Part shown: piece by piece, positions 37,749 through 47,191 of the stretch
Layout: every line of letters begins with the position of its first letter
How positions within the stretch are numbered: position 1 is the first letter of the stretch
From: Bog-473 sp963753115
GTDB taxonomy: Bacteria > Actinomycetota > Acidimicrobiia > Acidimicrobiales > RAAP-2
Assembly (NCBI GenBank): GCA_963753115.1
Contig: CAVWBB010000003.1
Location: 62,001 to 126,000, forward strand
Direction of reading: 5' to 3'
DNA: 64,000 bases
Position numbers and translations under genes: made by a program
Notes under the pieces: model-generated
Told to the model about the DNA's origin: nothing
The model's database searches: none
Seen by the model: the letters and a program-made list of their open reading frames with translations, nothing else

Positions 37749-39191
37749 CTAGTAGACGAGGGCCGACTCGTCCTCATCGGACGACTCGTGCTCCGTGGAC
37801 GGTGGACCGGCGTCATCCGTGGGTGGTGACACCACTTTGGCGAGGGGATCGTGGCCCAGTTCTCGGCGGCCGTAGCGCACCATCAGCCAGGTGTCCGCCA
37901 CGCCGAGCACCAAGAAGATCAGGACGAAGACGATCAGCGAGATCCAGATGTCCGTTGCGGACACGGAGGGGGAGACGCCATTGGCGGTCTTCATCAGTCC
38001 CTGGACGATCCAGGGTTGGCGTCCGTTCTCGGTGAGCATCCAGCCGGCCGAGTTGATCAGGAAGGGCAGAATCACGGCCCAAGGCGCTATTCGTAGGAAC
38101 CACTTGGCGTGGTCCATCTTCTTGCGGTACAGCAGCCATCCGCCCCAGAGGGCGAAGACGAAGACGAGAGTGGCCAAGTACGCCATCACGCGCATCGACC
38201 AATACTGAATGAAGACGTTGGGAACGTAGTTCCCGGGTCCGTACTCCTTCTGATACTCGGCGTTGAGCTGTGTGAGTCCGACCACCTTCCCGCTCGGGCT
38301 GTTGGTGGCGAGAATGGACAAGAGGCTCGGTATCTCAATGATCTGCGTCGGCGTGTGATCGTTTTCGCCGCCGCCGACCTGGAATGCGGAGAACGAGCAA
38401 TGGCTGTCGCACGTGCTCCACTGTGCCTCGGCCGCAGCGATCTTCATCGGTTGGTAGGTCTCCTCAATGACGCCGAGCTCGCTGCCGACGAACAGGGCGA
38501 GGATCACCGCGGGCAACAGGACGGCCAACGACACCACGGCGGCACGCCGGAACGCGTCGACCTGTTGCTGTCGGCGGAGATGCCAAGCAGCCACCGCCAA
38601 CATGATCACCGAGCCGGTCACCAGCGACGCGAGCAGGACATGGAGGTAGCTCCACACGAAGACGGGGTTGGTGAACAGGGCCCATATGTTCGTGAGTTGC
38701 GGCTGGCCCGTCTGGTGATTGATGGCGTAGCCAACCGGGTGCTGCATCCAGGAGTTGGCCGCCATGATGAAAGCGGCGGAGAGGATGGTGCCCGCGGCGA
38801 CGAGCCAGATAGTGGCCAAATGAGCCTTCTTGGACAACCGGTTCCAGCCGAAGATCCAGATTCCGAGGAAGGTCGACTCCAAGAAGAACGCGACCAGGCC
38901 CTCCATGGCGAGGGGTCCTCCGAAGACGTTGCCCACCAGGCGCGAGTAGGCCGACCAGTTCATGCCGAACTCGAACTCTTGTATCAGCCCCGTCACGACC
39001 CCAATGGCGACGTTGATGAGCAACAGCGATCCGAAGAACCGGGCGAGGCGCCGGTACGTCTCGTCATCGTTGCGATACCACGCGGTCTGAAGGAGCGCCA
39101 CCAGGAACGCCAACCCGATCGTCACGGGGACGAAGAGGAAGTGATAGATGCTCGTAATGGCGAATTGCCACCGGGCGAGGTCGAGGTTCAC
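37749..39191 (-). CDS. cydA: Cytochrome bd ubiquinol oxidase subunit I
   Basis: Subunit I, 480 residues, which binds hemes b558, b595 and d. The first helix has LDLARWQFAITSIYHFLFVP with the conserved His. FEFGMNWSAYSRLVGNVFGG and LAMEGLVAFFLESTFLGIWI carry the proton-path Glu residues. The quinol loop region between about residues 250 and 340 is of the short type, and NGRQPWIVQGLMKTANGVSP is the conserved segment after it. The C-terminus has an acidic tail. The GTG start overlaps the cydC stop (GTGA), so translation is coupled to the assembly transporter. Confidence 0.97.
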   Translation of the reverse strand: MNLDLARWQFAITSIYHFLFVPVTIGLAFLVALLQTAWYRNDDETYRRLARFFGSLLLINVAIGVVTGLIQEFEFGMNWSAYSRLVGNVFGGPLAMEGLVAFFLESTFLGIWIFGWNRLSKKAHLATIWLVAAGTILSAAFIMAANSWMQHPVGYAINHQTGQPQLTNIWALFTNPVFVWSYLHVLLASLVTGSVIMLAVAAWHLRRQQQVDAFRRAAVVSLAVLLPAVILALFVGSELGVIEETYQPMKIAAAEAQWSTCDSHCSFSAFQVGGGENDHTPTQIIEIPSLLSILATNSPSGKVVGLTQLNAEYQKEYGPGNYVPNVFIQYWSMRVMAYLATLVFVFALWGGWLLYRKKMDHAKWFLRIAPWAVILPFLINSAGWMLTENGRQPWIVQGLMKTANGVSPSVSATDIWISLIVFVLIFLVLGVADTWLMVRYGRRELGHDPLAKVVSPPTDDAGPPSTEHESSDEDESALVY

Positions 39192-41015
39192 GGTGTGTCG
39201 CTCCCTTCGGTGATGGTCGTCGCAAGCCGGCCCGGCGGGGCGGAGGCCGGAGACGGCTCGTCATGCATCGGTTGATCACTCATCCGCTCTTCCCACCACA
39301 TGCCGGCGTAGCGGCCACCGGCGGCCAGGAGATCGGCGTGGGTGCCCCGTTCCACGACCCGCCCTGCGTCGAGAACGACGATCTCGTCCACCTGCTCGAG
39401 CCCGGTCAGCCGGTGTGTGATGAGCAGCGTGGAGCGCCCCTCGGTAAGGGAGAGCAGATCAGTCGTCAGGGCATCGGCGGCGGCCGCGTCGAGATGCTCG
39501 GCCGGCTCGTCCAGCACGAGGATCGGGAACTCAGCCAGGAGGGCCCGGGCGACGGCAACGCGCTGGCGCTGCCCTCCCGAGAGTCGCGAGCCCATGGACC
39601 CGACCTCGGTGGCGAGTCCTTTGGGGAGGCCGGAGAGCCACTCGCCCAGGCCGACCCGGGCGAGAACGTCGACCAGTTCGGCGTCAGTGCTTGTGCGTCG
39701 ACCGATGCGGAGGTTCTCGGCCAGGGAGGTGTCGAAGAGGTGGGGGCTCTGCTCGACAAGACCCACCGTGCGCCGGACGTCGTCCGCGCCGAGGCGATCC
39801 ATCGGCACCCCGTCCAGCGTGGCGTCCCCAGCGTCGACGGGAAGGAACCGGACGAGCACGTCGGCCAGTGTCGACTTCCCCGCACCGCTGGGCCCGACGA
39901 GGGCCACTCTGCGGCCTGGCTGCAGGTCCAGGTCGACGCCGCGCAGCGCTGGGCGCTTACCGCCAGGGTACGACGCCCACACGCCACGCAGCGCCACCGC
40001 GTGTGGGCCGTTGCCCACCTCGACGCAGTCCTCGCAATCGATCACGGCGTGGCGTGGCGTCCATCACGTCGAAGACGCGTCCCGCGGCCACCCGGGAGCG
40101 TTGGAGAGCCTGGGTCGCCCCCGGCAGCGGAGAGACGAGCTCGAAAGCCGCCAAGGGCACCAAGACCAGCACGGCCAGGAGCGCACCATTGAGCGACCCG
40201 GCGTGGGTCGCGTGGACGCCGAGCGTCAGCGCTCCCCAGCTGGCCAGGCCGGCCAGGGCAGTGGTGAGGCCGAGACCGATGCCGGTGGTTCCCGCTCCTT
40301 GTCTCGCGATCGATCGCAGTGCGCCATCCGAGGCCTCGATGCGTGCCAGCTGATCGTCGGTTGCGCCCATGACCACCAGCTCGGGTGCCCCTGCAACGAG
40401 GTCGACGACCCCGGCCGTGAGCTCGCCTCGTGCCGTCGCCTGGCGGGACTCGGCGCGGGTGGCCAGGCGCCCCGTGATCCATGGCACCGCTGTCGCCGAA
40501 ACCAGGAGGGCCACCAGCAGGACCAGTCCTGCCTGTGGGAGGAACCACCACATGGCGGCGACCGTCGTGACGCCGACGAGCACCGCGACCGCGAAGGGCT
40601 GCACCACACGCAAGACGACATCCTGGAGCGAGTCCACGTCGTCGACGATGCGGGCAATGAGGTCGCCCCGGCGGAAGGCGGGCAGACCGGCGGGAGCCAA
40701 CGACTCAAGGCTCCGGTACACGCGCACGCGGAGGCTGGCCAGCGCCCGCAACGCAGCATCGTGGCCGACCAATCGCTCGCCGTAGCGGAAGAAGCCGCGG
40801 GAGAGGCCGAAGAACTGGACGCCGACGATGGCCAAGGTCAACGATGCCTCCGAAGGGTGCTGCGAGGCCCGGGAGATCAGCCACGCGGACGTTCCCATGA
40901 GGGCGATCGAGGCGCCGATCGCAGCCGCTCCCAGCACGGAGGCCCAGGCCAGTCGACGCCGGGCGCCGCTGGCGATCCCGAGGGTGCGGCTCACCGATGC
41001 GGGGCGGTCGCTCAT
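39188..41015 (-). CDS. cydC: CydC-type ABC transporter subunit, frame broken
   Basis: One half of the heterodimeric CydDC exporter needed for cytochrome bd assembly. The first part (MSDRPASVSRTLGIASGARR onward) has six membrane helices. The second part is an ATPase domain: Walker A VGPSGAGKST, signature LSGGQRQRVAVARAL, Walker B ILVLDEPAEHLD and LLITHRL. One surplus base at about 40048, between FDVMDATP and VIDCEDCVEV, separates the two; repaired, the protein is about 608 residues, as expected. The start ATG overlaps the cydD stop (ATGA) and its stop overlaps the cydA start, so cydDCAB is one tightly coupled operon. The substrate in E. coli is a reduced thiol or heme-related compound. Confidence 0.92.
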
Positions 41016-42724
41016 GCCGGCACCACCGCGGCTGGGAGCGCGACGACCCGGTCCGCCAGGGCGGCGAGCGCAGGCCGGTGGGCCACAATCAGGGCGGTGC
41101 GGCCGTCGACCAGAGTGCGGACAGCCGAGAGCACCTCCGCCTCCGTCTCGTTGTCGAGGCTGGCGGTCGGCTCGTCGAGCAGGAGGAGGGGGGCGTCGCG
41201 CACGAATGCCCGTGCGAGCGAGATACGTTGACGCTCGCCAGCCGACAACCCTGCGCCTCCCTCACCGAGCAGTGTCTCGGCTCCGTCGGGCAGTCGCCGC
41301 ACGACCTCGGTCAGCCCCGCGGCGTCGAGCGCCGCGGCCACCTCGGCGTCGGAAGCGGCGGGCCGCCCGAGCCTGACGTTGTCGGCGACCGAGCGGGCGA
41401 AGAGGTGCGGTCGCTGGGGCACCCAGCCGATGTGGCCGCGCCAGGCATCCAGGTCTATGTCGGCGAGGTCGACGCCACCGAGGGAGACTCTTCCTGCGTC
41501 GGGACGCCGAAGCCCGAGGATCACCGAGAGCAGGGTGGACTTCCCGCACCCGCTCGGGCCGGTGAGTGCGACGGTCTCGCCGGGTTCGACGATCAACGCC
41601 GCATCGTGCAGCGCTGGAAGCCGACGCCCGGGGTAGATGACGTCGAGTCCGGTGATACGGATGGCGCTGCTGGCGGGTCTGGTCTTGCCTCCCGCAGGAC
41701 CTTCGTCGGGCTCCTCCAGGAGGCCGAACACATCCTCGGCGGCCTGCATCCCGTCGGCGCTGGCGTGGTAGTTGGCACCGAGGGCACGCAGCGGGAGATA
41801 GGCCTCCGGGGCGAGGACGAGGACGAAGAGCGCGTCCTCGAAGGTCATCTGGCCTCCGAGGAGGCGCAGGCCGACGGCGACCGCGACCAGCGCGACCGAC
41901 ACGGTGGCGAGCAATTCCAGGATCAACGAAGAGAGGAAGGTCAGCCGAAGGGTGGCCATGGTGGCCGAGCGGTAGCGGTCGGTGACATCGGCGATCGACT
42001 TGGCCTGGGCCTTGGCGCGTCCGAAGACCTTCAGCGTCGGCAGCCCGGCCACGACATCGAGGAAATGGCCCGCCAGTTTCTGGAGGGAGCGCATGCGGGC
42101 GGCAGTGCGATCCTTCGTGGTGGCGCCGACGAGCGCCATGAACAGCGGGATGAGCGGGAGGCTGACCGCGATCAGCGCCGCGCTCACCCAGTCCGCGCCA
42201 GCGACGACCCCGATGATGGTGACGGGGACGATGACGGCGAGGAACAGCTGCGGTAGGTACCGCGAGAAGTAGCCATCGAGCGCGTCGATGCCGGTGGTCA
42301 TGAGCACGCTGAGCTGTCCCGTGTTGCGCTGTTCGAGTCCGGCGGGACCGAGGGTGGCGACTCGGGCGGCGGCGGCACGGCGCAGCTCGGACTTGGCTGA
42401 CGCGGACGCCCGGTGTGCTGCTCGCTCCGCGGCCCAGGCCAGGAGCGCCCGGCCCACGATCACGGCGAGCAGCAGGGCGATCGGGACTCGGAGCGACTCG
42501 AGCGAGCGATGGTGGACGAAGGCGCCCGCGACGACACTGGCGATCAGAAATGCCTGGGCGATGACCAGCAGGGCGGTGGCGCCTCCGACGGCGATTGCCA
42601 GGCCAATGAACCGGCGCGTGCTGCGCGCATACCGCAGGAGCCGAGGGTCGAGGGCACCGCCGCTGCGCCCCCGAGCGGAGCCGCGGGAAGGCTCCCCCTC
42701 GCTGGCCTTCGCCCCTGCGTCCAC
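41012..42724 (-). CDS. cydD: CydD-type ABC transporter subunit
   Basis: The partner of CydC, 570 residues, with six membrane helices (GLAIAVGGATALLVIAQAFL near the start) and a complete ATPase domain. Its motifs are Walker A TGPSGCGKSTLL, signature LSAGERQRISLARAF, Walker B LLLLDEPTASLD and the switch His in IVAHRP. The open frame extends 48 codons further upstream, but that part is Cys/Arg-rich and unlike CydD. The GTG at 42724 is preferred because a GGAAGAGG ribosome-binding site precedes it. It is the first gene of the operon; the gene order D-C-A-B places assembly before the oxidase subunits. Confidence 0.93.
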   Translation of the reverse strand: MDAGAKASEGEPSRGSARGRSGGALDPRLLRYARSTRRFIGLAIAVGGATALLVIAQAFLIASVVAGAFVHHRSLESLRVPIALLLAVIVGRALLAWAAERAAHRASASAKSELRRAAAARVATLGPAGLEQRNTGQLSVLMTTGIDALDGYFSRYLPQLFLAVIVPVTIIGVVAGADWVSAALIAVSLPLIPLFMALVGATTKDRTAARMRSLQKLAGHFLDVVAGLPTLKVFGRAKAQAKSIADVTDRYRSATMATLRLTFLSSLILELLATVSVALVAVAVGLRLLGGQMTFEDALFVLVLAPEAYLPLRALGANYHASADGMQAAEDVFGLLEEPDEGPAGGKTRPASSAIRITGLDVIYPGRRLPALHDAALIVEPGETVALTGPSGCGKSTLLSVILGLRRPDAGRVSLGGVDLADIDLDAWRGHIGWVPQRPHLFARSVADNVRLGRPAASDAEVAAALDAAGLTEVVRRLPDGAETLLGEGGAGLSAGERQRISLARAFVRDAPLLLLDEPTASLDNETEAEVLSAVRTLVDGRTALIVAHRPALAALADRVVALPAAVVPA

Positions 42725-42910
42725 CGATGCCCTCTTCCTGTGGTTGGTCGGGGACCGCGTGCCATGAAACAAGCCACTCGGTCCCGTGGCTTCACACTGC
42801 AGCACCCCTCGGGAGCGGTCTAGGGAACAAAGTCCCTTGCACCGTCGCGCAAATGTACAGCCGGTCACGGACGCCTTGACGGTGCGCGTCGGTGCGCGTC
42901 AGGGTGACCC
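42725..42910. promoter_or_regulatory. Divergent regulatory region between cydDCAB and the Rieske gene
   Basis: A 186-bp spacer separating the cyd operon (leftward) and the Rieske oxygenase gene (rightward). It contains the DosR-like palindrome described separately. A tandem GTGCGCGTCG repeat at 42883-42899 is close to the Rieske start. I could not define clear -10/-35 elements. Confidence 0.5.
42823..42836. promoter_or_regulatory. DosR/DevR-like operator upstream of cydDCAB
   Basis: GGGAACAAAGTCCC, matching 12 of 14 positions of the DosR consensus core GGGACTWWRGTCCC, with the right half AAAGTCCC exact. The flanks add one more symmetric pair. It is about 100 bp upstream of the cydD GTG. This is a motif match only. 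Confidence 0.45.
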
Positions 42911-43933
42911 ATGGCTCGCCCCCTCTCCAACACCGATCCGGCACTGCGCCGATGCTGGCACCCGGTGGGCCGCTCCGATGAGATCACCGAGCAGCCGCAG
43001 GGGGTGATGCTGCTGGGCGAGCCCTGGGTCCTCTATCGAACGGAACGCCAGGTGCGGGCCTTTGCGGACCGCTGCCCGCACCGTCACTGCCCGCTCACGC
43101 TCGGCCACTGCGAGGACGGGGTGCTGCAGTGCGCCTATCACGGGTGGCGCTTCGACGGAGAAGGCCGCTGCGTCGAGATCCCGGCCCTGGGAGAGGGGGC
43201 GACCCTGCCCCCGGCCGCCCGCCTCACGGCCGCCGCCGCCGTGGCGGAGGCCCACGGCATGGTGTTCCTGGCGCCCGAGCCACCCATCGCACCGCTCGGG
43301 ACCATCCCCGAGGCGGAGGACGCCACGTTCATGGAAGGCGTGCTCCCGACGATGCGGGCGCGGGGCTCGGCGGGCCTGCTCGCGGACAACTTCCTCGATA
43401 TCGCCCACTTCCCCTTCGTCCACGCCGGTACCTTCGGCACGGACGAGGCGGCCGAGGTCGTGCCCTTCACCGTCGCTCGGGACGACTGGTCATTCAGCGT
43501 GTCCTATGAGCACCCCTTCGCCCATCGCGAGGATCCGGGGGTGGCCGCCGGGATACGCCCACTGATCCAGACGCGCCGCCTGACCTACCGGCTCAGCGCG
43601 CCGTTCTACCTCAGGTTGCGTATCGACTTCGTCGAGGCGGGCGGTTCGAACGTCATCGGCTTCTTCATCCAGCCCGAGACTGACGAGAGCTGCCGGTTGT
43701 TCACCACGCTGTGGCGTGATGACCTCGGTGGCGACGAGGCGCGGATGGCCGACGCCGTGGAATTCGAGGTCGCGGTGTTGCGTGAGGACCTCCGGGTCCA
43801 AGAGGCGTACCACGAGCTGGTGCTCCCGCTCGATCCCACCGCCGAGGTCCACACCCGGGCCGACCGGGCCACGCTGGAGCTCCGTCGCCTGCTCGCCGAT
43901 CTGGTCGCCGCCGCCGAGGACGGTCGCGGATGA
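42911..43933 (+). CDS. Rieske-type aromatic ring-hydroxylating (VanA-like) oxygenase subunit
   Basis: A 340-residue terminal oxygenase component. The Rieske [2Fe-2S] motif is visible in DRCPHRHCPLTLGHC and VLQCAYHGWRF (Cys-X-His ... Cys-X2-His, about residues 57-78). The mononuclear iron site is indicated by DNFLDIAHFPFVHAGTFG. These enzymes hydroxylate or O-demethylate aromatic and other compounds and need a separate reductase, which is not in this neighbourhood. The ATG follows AGGGTGA. Its TGA stop overlaps the upp start, an unexpected partner that may simply share the promoter. Confidence 0.92.
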   Translation: MARPLSNTDPALRRCWHPVGRSDEITEQPQGVMLLGEPWVLYRTERQVRAFADRCPHRHCPLTLGHCEDGVLQCAYHGWRFDGEGRCVEIPALGEGATLPPAARLTAAAAVAEAHGMVFLAPEPPIAPLGTIPEAEDATFMEGVLPTMRARGSAGLLADNFLDIAHFPFVHAGTFGTDEAAEVVPFTVARDDWSFSVSYEHPFAHREDPGVAAGIRPLIQTRRLTYRLSAPFYLRLRIDFVEAGGSNVIGFFIQPETDESCRLFTTLWRDDLGGDEARMADAVEFEVAVLREDLRVQEAYHELVLPLDPTAEVHTRADRATLELRRLLADLVAAAEDGRG

Positions 43934-44562
43934 GCGCTGTCACCGTTGTCGACCATCCCGTCCTGGCCCACCGCGTGGCTCAGCTGCGCGACCGCGGGAC
44001 GAGCGGCGACACGTTCCGCCAGCTGATCTCAGAGGTGTCCGGCCTCCTGGCCTACGAGGCGCTCCGTGACCTCGGGACCACCGAGGTCACGGTCGACACG
44101 CCGGTGGCCGACGCCGCGCCGGCGCGTCGCGTGGCGGAAGTCGTCCTCTTGGTCCCAATCCTGCGCGCCGGACTGGGGATGGTGCAGGCGATCCAGGAGA
44201 TCGTCCCGCTGACCGAGGTCGCGCACGTCGGCCTGCGTCGGGACGAGGCCACCTTGCGTTCCGAGGTCTACCTGAATCGCTTGCCCAAGGACTTGCGCGG
44301 CCGGCGGGTCATCGTCTGCGACCCCATGCTCGCCACCGGCGGCTCGCTCGTCCAGGTGTGCGACCTGGTCGCGGCGCGCGGCGCGTCCCAGGTGCTGGCG
44401 CTCTGCATTCTGGCCTCGGAGCGGGGACTGGCCGCCTTCGCCGCTGCCCACCCCGGCGTGCCGGTCTACTGCGCGGCGGTGGACCCGGGGCTGAACGAGG
44501 CCGGGTTCATCGTCCCCGGGCTCGGCGATGCGGGGGACCGACTCTTCGGGCCGCCTGATTGA
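43930..44562 (+). CDS. upp: Uracil phosphoribosyltransferase
   Basis: A 210-residue enzyme that makes UMP from uracil and PRPP in pyrimidine salvage. The PRPP loop is VIVCDPMLATGGSLVQVCD. The Upp-specific uracil/PRPP-binding region VVLLVPILRAGLGMVQA is clear, and the C-terminal uracil-recognition segment GFIVPGLGDAGDRLFG is intact. The length is typical. The ATG overlaps the Rieske gene stop by four bases, so it is co-transcribed and translationally coupled. Other nucleobase genes (deaminase, phosphoribosyltransferase, permease) lie 2-5 kb away. Confidence 0.96.
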   Translation: MSAVTVVDHPVLAHRVAQLRDRGTSGDTFRQLISEVSGLLAYEALRDLGTTEVTVDTPVADAAPARRVAEVVLLVPILRAGLGMVQAIQEIVPLTEVAHVGLRRDEATLRSEVYLNRLPKDLRGRRVIVCDPMLATGGSLVQVCDLVAARGASQVLALCILASERGLAAFAAAHPGVPVYCAAVDPGLNEAGFIVPGLGDAGDRLFGPPD

Positions 44563-44815
44563 CTCGCCACCACCCAGGAGCCCTGACCGTCGGTCCTGGC
44601 CGCCATGCCGGTGATCGGAGCGTTCAGGGTGATGCCGCCCAACGACCCGAAGAAGCTGGCGTCAGGGGAGAAGATCCCCCGTCGATGGCGACGAGCCAGT
44701 AATCCCCTGATCAGCCCACCGGCCACCGGCCAGCACGTCCCGGGGAGGGCAACGGGTGCGCGTCCCTACACTTGGCAAGCGACGTGGGTCGAAGAGCGAG
44801 CAATGAGGGGTAACC

Positions 44816-46051
44816 ATGCAGGAAGATCGAACCTCGCAGGCGAGCGGCGCGTGCCGGTCGGTCGCAGACCTTTCCCACCACGAATTGGGGATCCTGGCTC
44901 GTGAGCACCTGCTCGCCGGGCACCTGATCGACCGAGCGGGCATGCCGTTGGTGACCGCGATGGGTCTCGACGTGATGACCCAAGTGGCCATCGACGAGTG
45001 GATGGGTGCAAGCCCGATCTACACCAAGCGCATGCAACGCCTGCTCGGATTCGAGGGGGACACCGTCGAGGTTGCTCTCAAGGGCATGCAACTCGACATC
45101 GGGGCGCCTCCCGAGTTCATGGACTTCCGCATGGCGGTCGAAGACGACCGCCATGGCACCTTCCACCTCGACCACTGCGGCGCACTGATGGATGTCGAAC
45201 CCATGGGGGACGACTTCGTCGTCGCGATGTGCCACCACATTGAGGATCCCACCTTCGACGCCACAGGGTGGGCGACCAACCCGAAGCTGCGGATGCGGCC
45301 CGTCCATCGGCCGCCACGTCATCCAGCCGACCGGACCCCCCATTGCGCCTGGACCGTCACCATCGATCCCGAGGAATCCGACACCGCGACCCCAGAGCGG
45401 TCGCTCGAGATCGGCCGGACGAACGCTGCCGGCCTCCCGCTCGCGGCCATCGTGGGCCACAGCAACGACGGCTACGCCGACTACACACGCCCACTCGACC
45501 CCGATCTACGAGTGGCTGAGTTCTCCACCCCGGTCCTGCGAGCACTGATCGACGAAGTGACGCTGCAAGGACACCTGCTCGTGCTGTCCTTCGCCGCGGC
45601 CGTCGCTGAGCGTTGTGATGACCCCACCACCCAACAGATCGTCGCAAAGCAGTTCGCCGGCATCGCCGGTGTCGCGGCCGATCGCCTCGCCCGCGCCTTC
45701 GACCTTGGCGACTCGGCGGCTGATGTCGCGACCGTGTTCGAACTCCACCCGGCCTTTCACCCTCGGGCCTATGTCGACTGGAACGTTGAGCTCGACGGCG
45801 ATGTCGTGCATCTTTCGCTGGGGGATGGTCCGGCCCGGACCGAGCGCTTCGAGTCGTGGATCCGCGTGCTGGCCGCAGGGCAGGATCGGGCGCTGCGAGC
45901 GATTGCCATGGGGGTGGATCCCCATTGGACCGTCGCTGCTGAGGGCGAATGCTCATGGGTCGTCCACCGCGCTGCCACGCCAGCGACTGAGCTCGACGAG
46001 GTGACGCTGACGAAGTTCTCAACCGGCGTGGCGTTCGGGTTCACGCGATAG
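44816..46051 (+). CDS. Conserved hypothetical protein, 411 aa
   Basis: A 411-residue cytosolic protein of a family I recall from mycobacteria and relatives but whose function I do not know. The N-terminal half has AIDEWMGASPIYTKRMQRLL and DFRMAVEDDRHGTFHLDHCG, then ALMDVEPMGDDFVVAMCHHI with EDPTFDATGWATNP. The His-Cys and Cys-His-His spacing in these strings is conserved in my memory of the family and could bind a metal; resemblance to amino-thiazoline-carboxylate hydrolases is possible but weak. RPVHRPPRHPADRTPHCAW follows. The C-terminal half is helical and then beta-rich. The gene has its own ATG at 44816 and an uncertain promoter. Confidence 0.7.
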   Translation: MQEDRTSQASGACRSVADLSHHELGILAREHLLAGHLIDRAGMPLVTAMGLDVMTQVAIDEWMGASPIYTKRMQRLLGFEGDTVEVALKGMQLDIGAPPEFMDFRMAVEDDRHGTFHLDHCGALMDVEPMGDDFVVAMCHHIEDPTFDATGWATNPKLRMRPVHRPPRHPADRTPHCAWTVTIDPEESDTATPERSLEIGRTNAAGLPLAAIVGHSNDGYADYTRPLDPDLRVAEFSTPVLRALIDEVTLQGHLLVLSFAAAVAERCDDPTTQQIVAKQFAGIAGVAADRLARAFDLGDSAADVATVFELHPAFHPRAYVDWNVELDGDVVHLSLGDGPARTERFESWIRVLAAGQDRALRAIAMGVDPHWTVAAEGECSWVVHRAATPATELDEVTLTKFSTGVAFGFTR

Positions 46052-46080
46052 GTCCGCGACGACCAGGGGCACGACCGGTC

Positions 46081-46566
46081 TTACAGCCCGATGTCCTCGT
46101 GCCAGATGTCGGGGCTGGCCTGAATGAACTCACCCAGCAGTTGGATGCACTCAGGGTCGTCGAGAAGGACCACGCGGCAGCCGTGCTCGGCCACCCACGT
46201 GTGCCCACCCTCGAAGTTGCGGGCCTCGCCGATCACGACGGTGCCGATGCCGAACTGGCGCAGCAGGCCGCTGCAGTACCAGCACGGTGAAAGGGTCGTG
46301 ACCATGACGCAGTCGGCGTAGTCGCGCCGGCGGCCGGCGGCCCGAAAGGCGGCCGTCTCCGCGTGCATCGAGGGGTCGCCGTCTTGGACACGACGATTGT
46401 GGCCGCGTCCGAGGAGGGTCCCGTCGGCGTGGAAGAGGGCCGCCCCGATGGGGATGCCTCCCTCGGAGACCCCATGGCGCGCCTCGGCCAGGGCCACGGC
46501 GAGCATCTCGCGTACCAGGGCCTCACCGAGTGGCTCAGCGGGGGACATATGCTCAGCAGGAGTCAT
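46081..46566 (-). CDS. Nucleoside/cytosine deaminase-like protein
   Basis: A 161-residue zinc-dependent deaminase of the cytidine-deaminase superfamily, closest in pattern to the yeast-type cytosine deaminases. The His-Ala-Glu motif is in SMHAETAAFRAAG and the zinc Cys pair in TLSPCWYCSGLL. The length and the C-terminal helix (IQLLGEFIQASPDIWHED) fit that group. It would convert cytosine or a related base to uracil in salvage, feeding Upp. The ATG at 46566 is used; a GTG at 46572 or an ATG at 46548 are alternatives. It is divergent from the phosphoribosyltransferase gene, and the two start codons overlap. Confidence 0.87.
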   Translation of the reverse strand: MTPAEHMSPAEPLGEALVREMLAVALAEARHGVSEGGIPIGAALFHADGTLLGRGHNRRVQDGDPSMHAETAAFRAAGRRRDYADCVMVTTLSPCWYCSGLLRQFGIGTVVIGEARNFEGGHTWVAEHGCRVVLLDDPECIQLLGEFIQASPDIWHEDIGL

Positions 46567-47179
46567 GTCCACGGCCGACGATCGTATCTACACGACCACC
46601 GTGGGGAGCCAGAAGGTGGAGCTCCCGCTCGTGGCGCTCTCGGACGAGCTGACGATCGCCCTCCTCATCTGTGTCGACATGGGCGTGTCCTTCGCGGAGA
46701 CGGCGGGCCAGGAGCTGGCCGAGCTGATGCGGCCGGCCGGGCCCGAGATCATCGTCTCCGTGGCGACCATGGGCATCCCCTTGGCCATCGAGGCCAGCCG
46801 CGCCCTGGGCATGGACGACTACGTGATCCTGCACAAGACCCCCAAGATCCACCTGGGCGAGACGTGGGCGGAACCGGTGCACTCCATCACGACCGACAAG
46901 CCGCAGCACCTCCGACTCGATCCGGCACGCGCCGACGCTGTGCGGGGTCGCCGAGTGGCCGTGGTCGACGACGTCATCTCGACGGGTGCCTCGCTGTCGT
47001 CGGCCCTCCGCCTGGTCCGACGTCTCGAGGCCGAACCGGTGGTGGTGGGGACCCTGATGACCGAGGGCGGAGCCTGGAAGCGCGCGCTGGGGGCGGACGC
47101 GACGCTGGTCCGCGCGCTCGGCACCATGCCGCTGTTCCATCCCGATGGATCCGGCGGCCTGGTCGAAGACTGGGACTGA
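46565..47179 (+). CDS. Purine phosphoribosyltransferase-like protein (Apt type)
   Basis: A 204-residue type I phosphoribosyltransferase. The PRPP-binding motif is RVAVVDDVISTGASLSSAL, and MGIPLAIEASRALG is the first substrate-binding loop region. The overall layout resembles adenine phosphoribosyltransferase and xanthine phosphoribosyltransferase; the exact base is unknown. A CAGGAG ribosome-binding site precedes the ATG at 46565. It starts back-to-back with the deaminase and converges with the permease gene, only 12 bp apart. With the deaminase and permease it forms a likely salvage locus. Confidence 0.88.
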   Translation: MSTADDRIYTTTVGSQKVELPLVALSDELTIALLICVDMGVSFAETAGQELAELMRPAGPEIIVSVATMGIPLAIEASRALGMDDYVILHKTPKIHLGETWAEPVHSITTDKPQHLRLDPARADAVRGRRVAVVDDVISTGASLSSALRLVRRLEAEPVVVGTLMTEGGAWKRALGADATLVRALGTMPLFHPDGSGGLVEDWD

Positions 47180-47191
47180 GCGGCCGGGGGC

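Noticed and set aside
42725..42868. 48-residue N-terminal extension of CydD
   Set aside because: It is Cys/Arg-rich, unlike CydD, and a good ribosome-binding site precedes the internal GTG at 42724.
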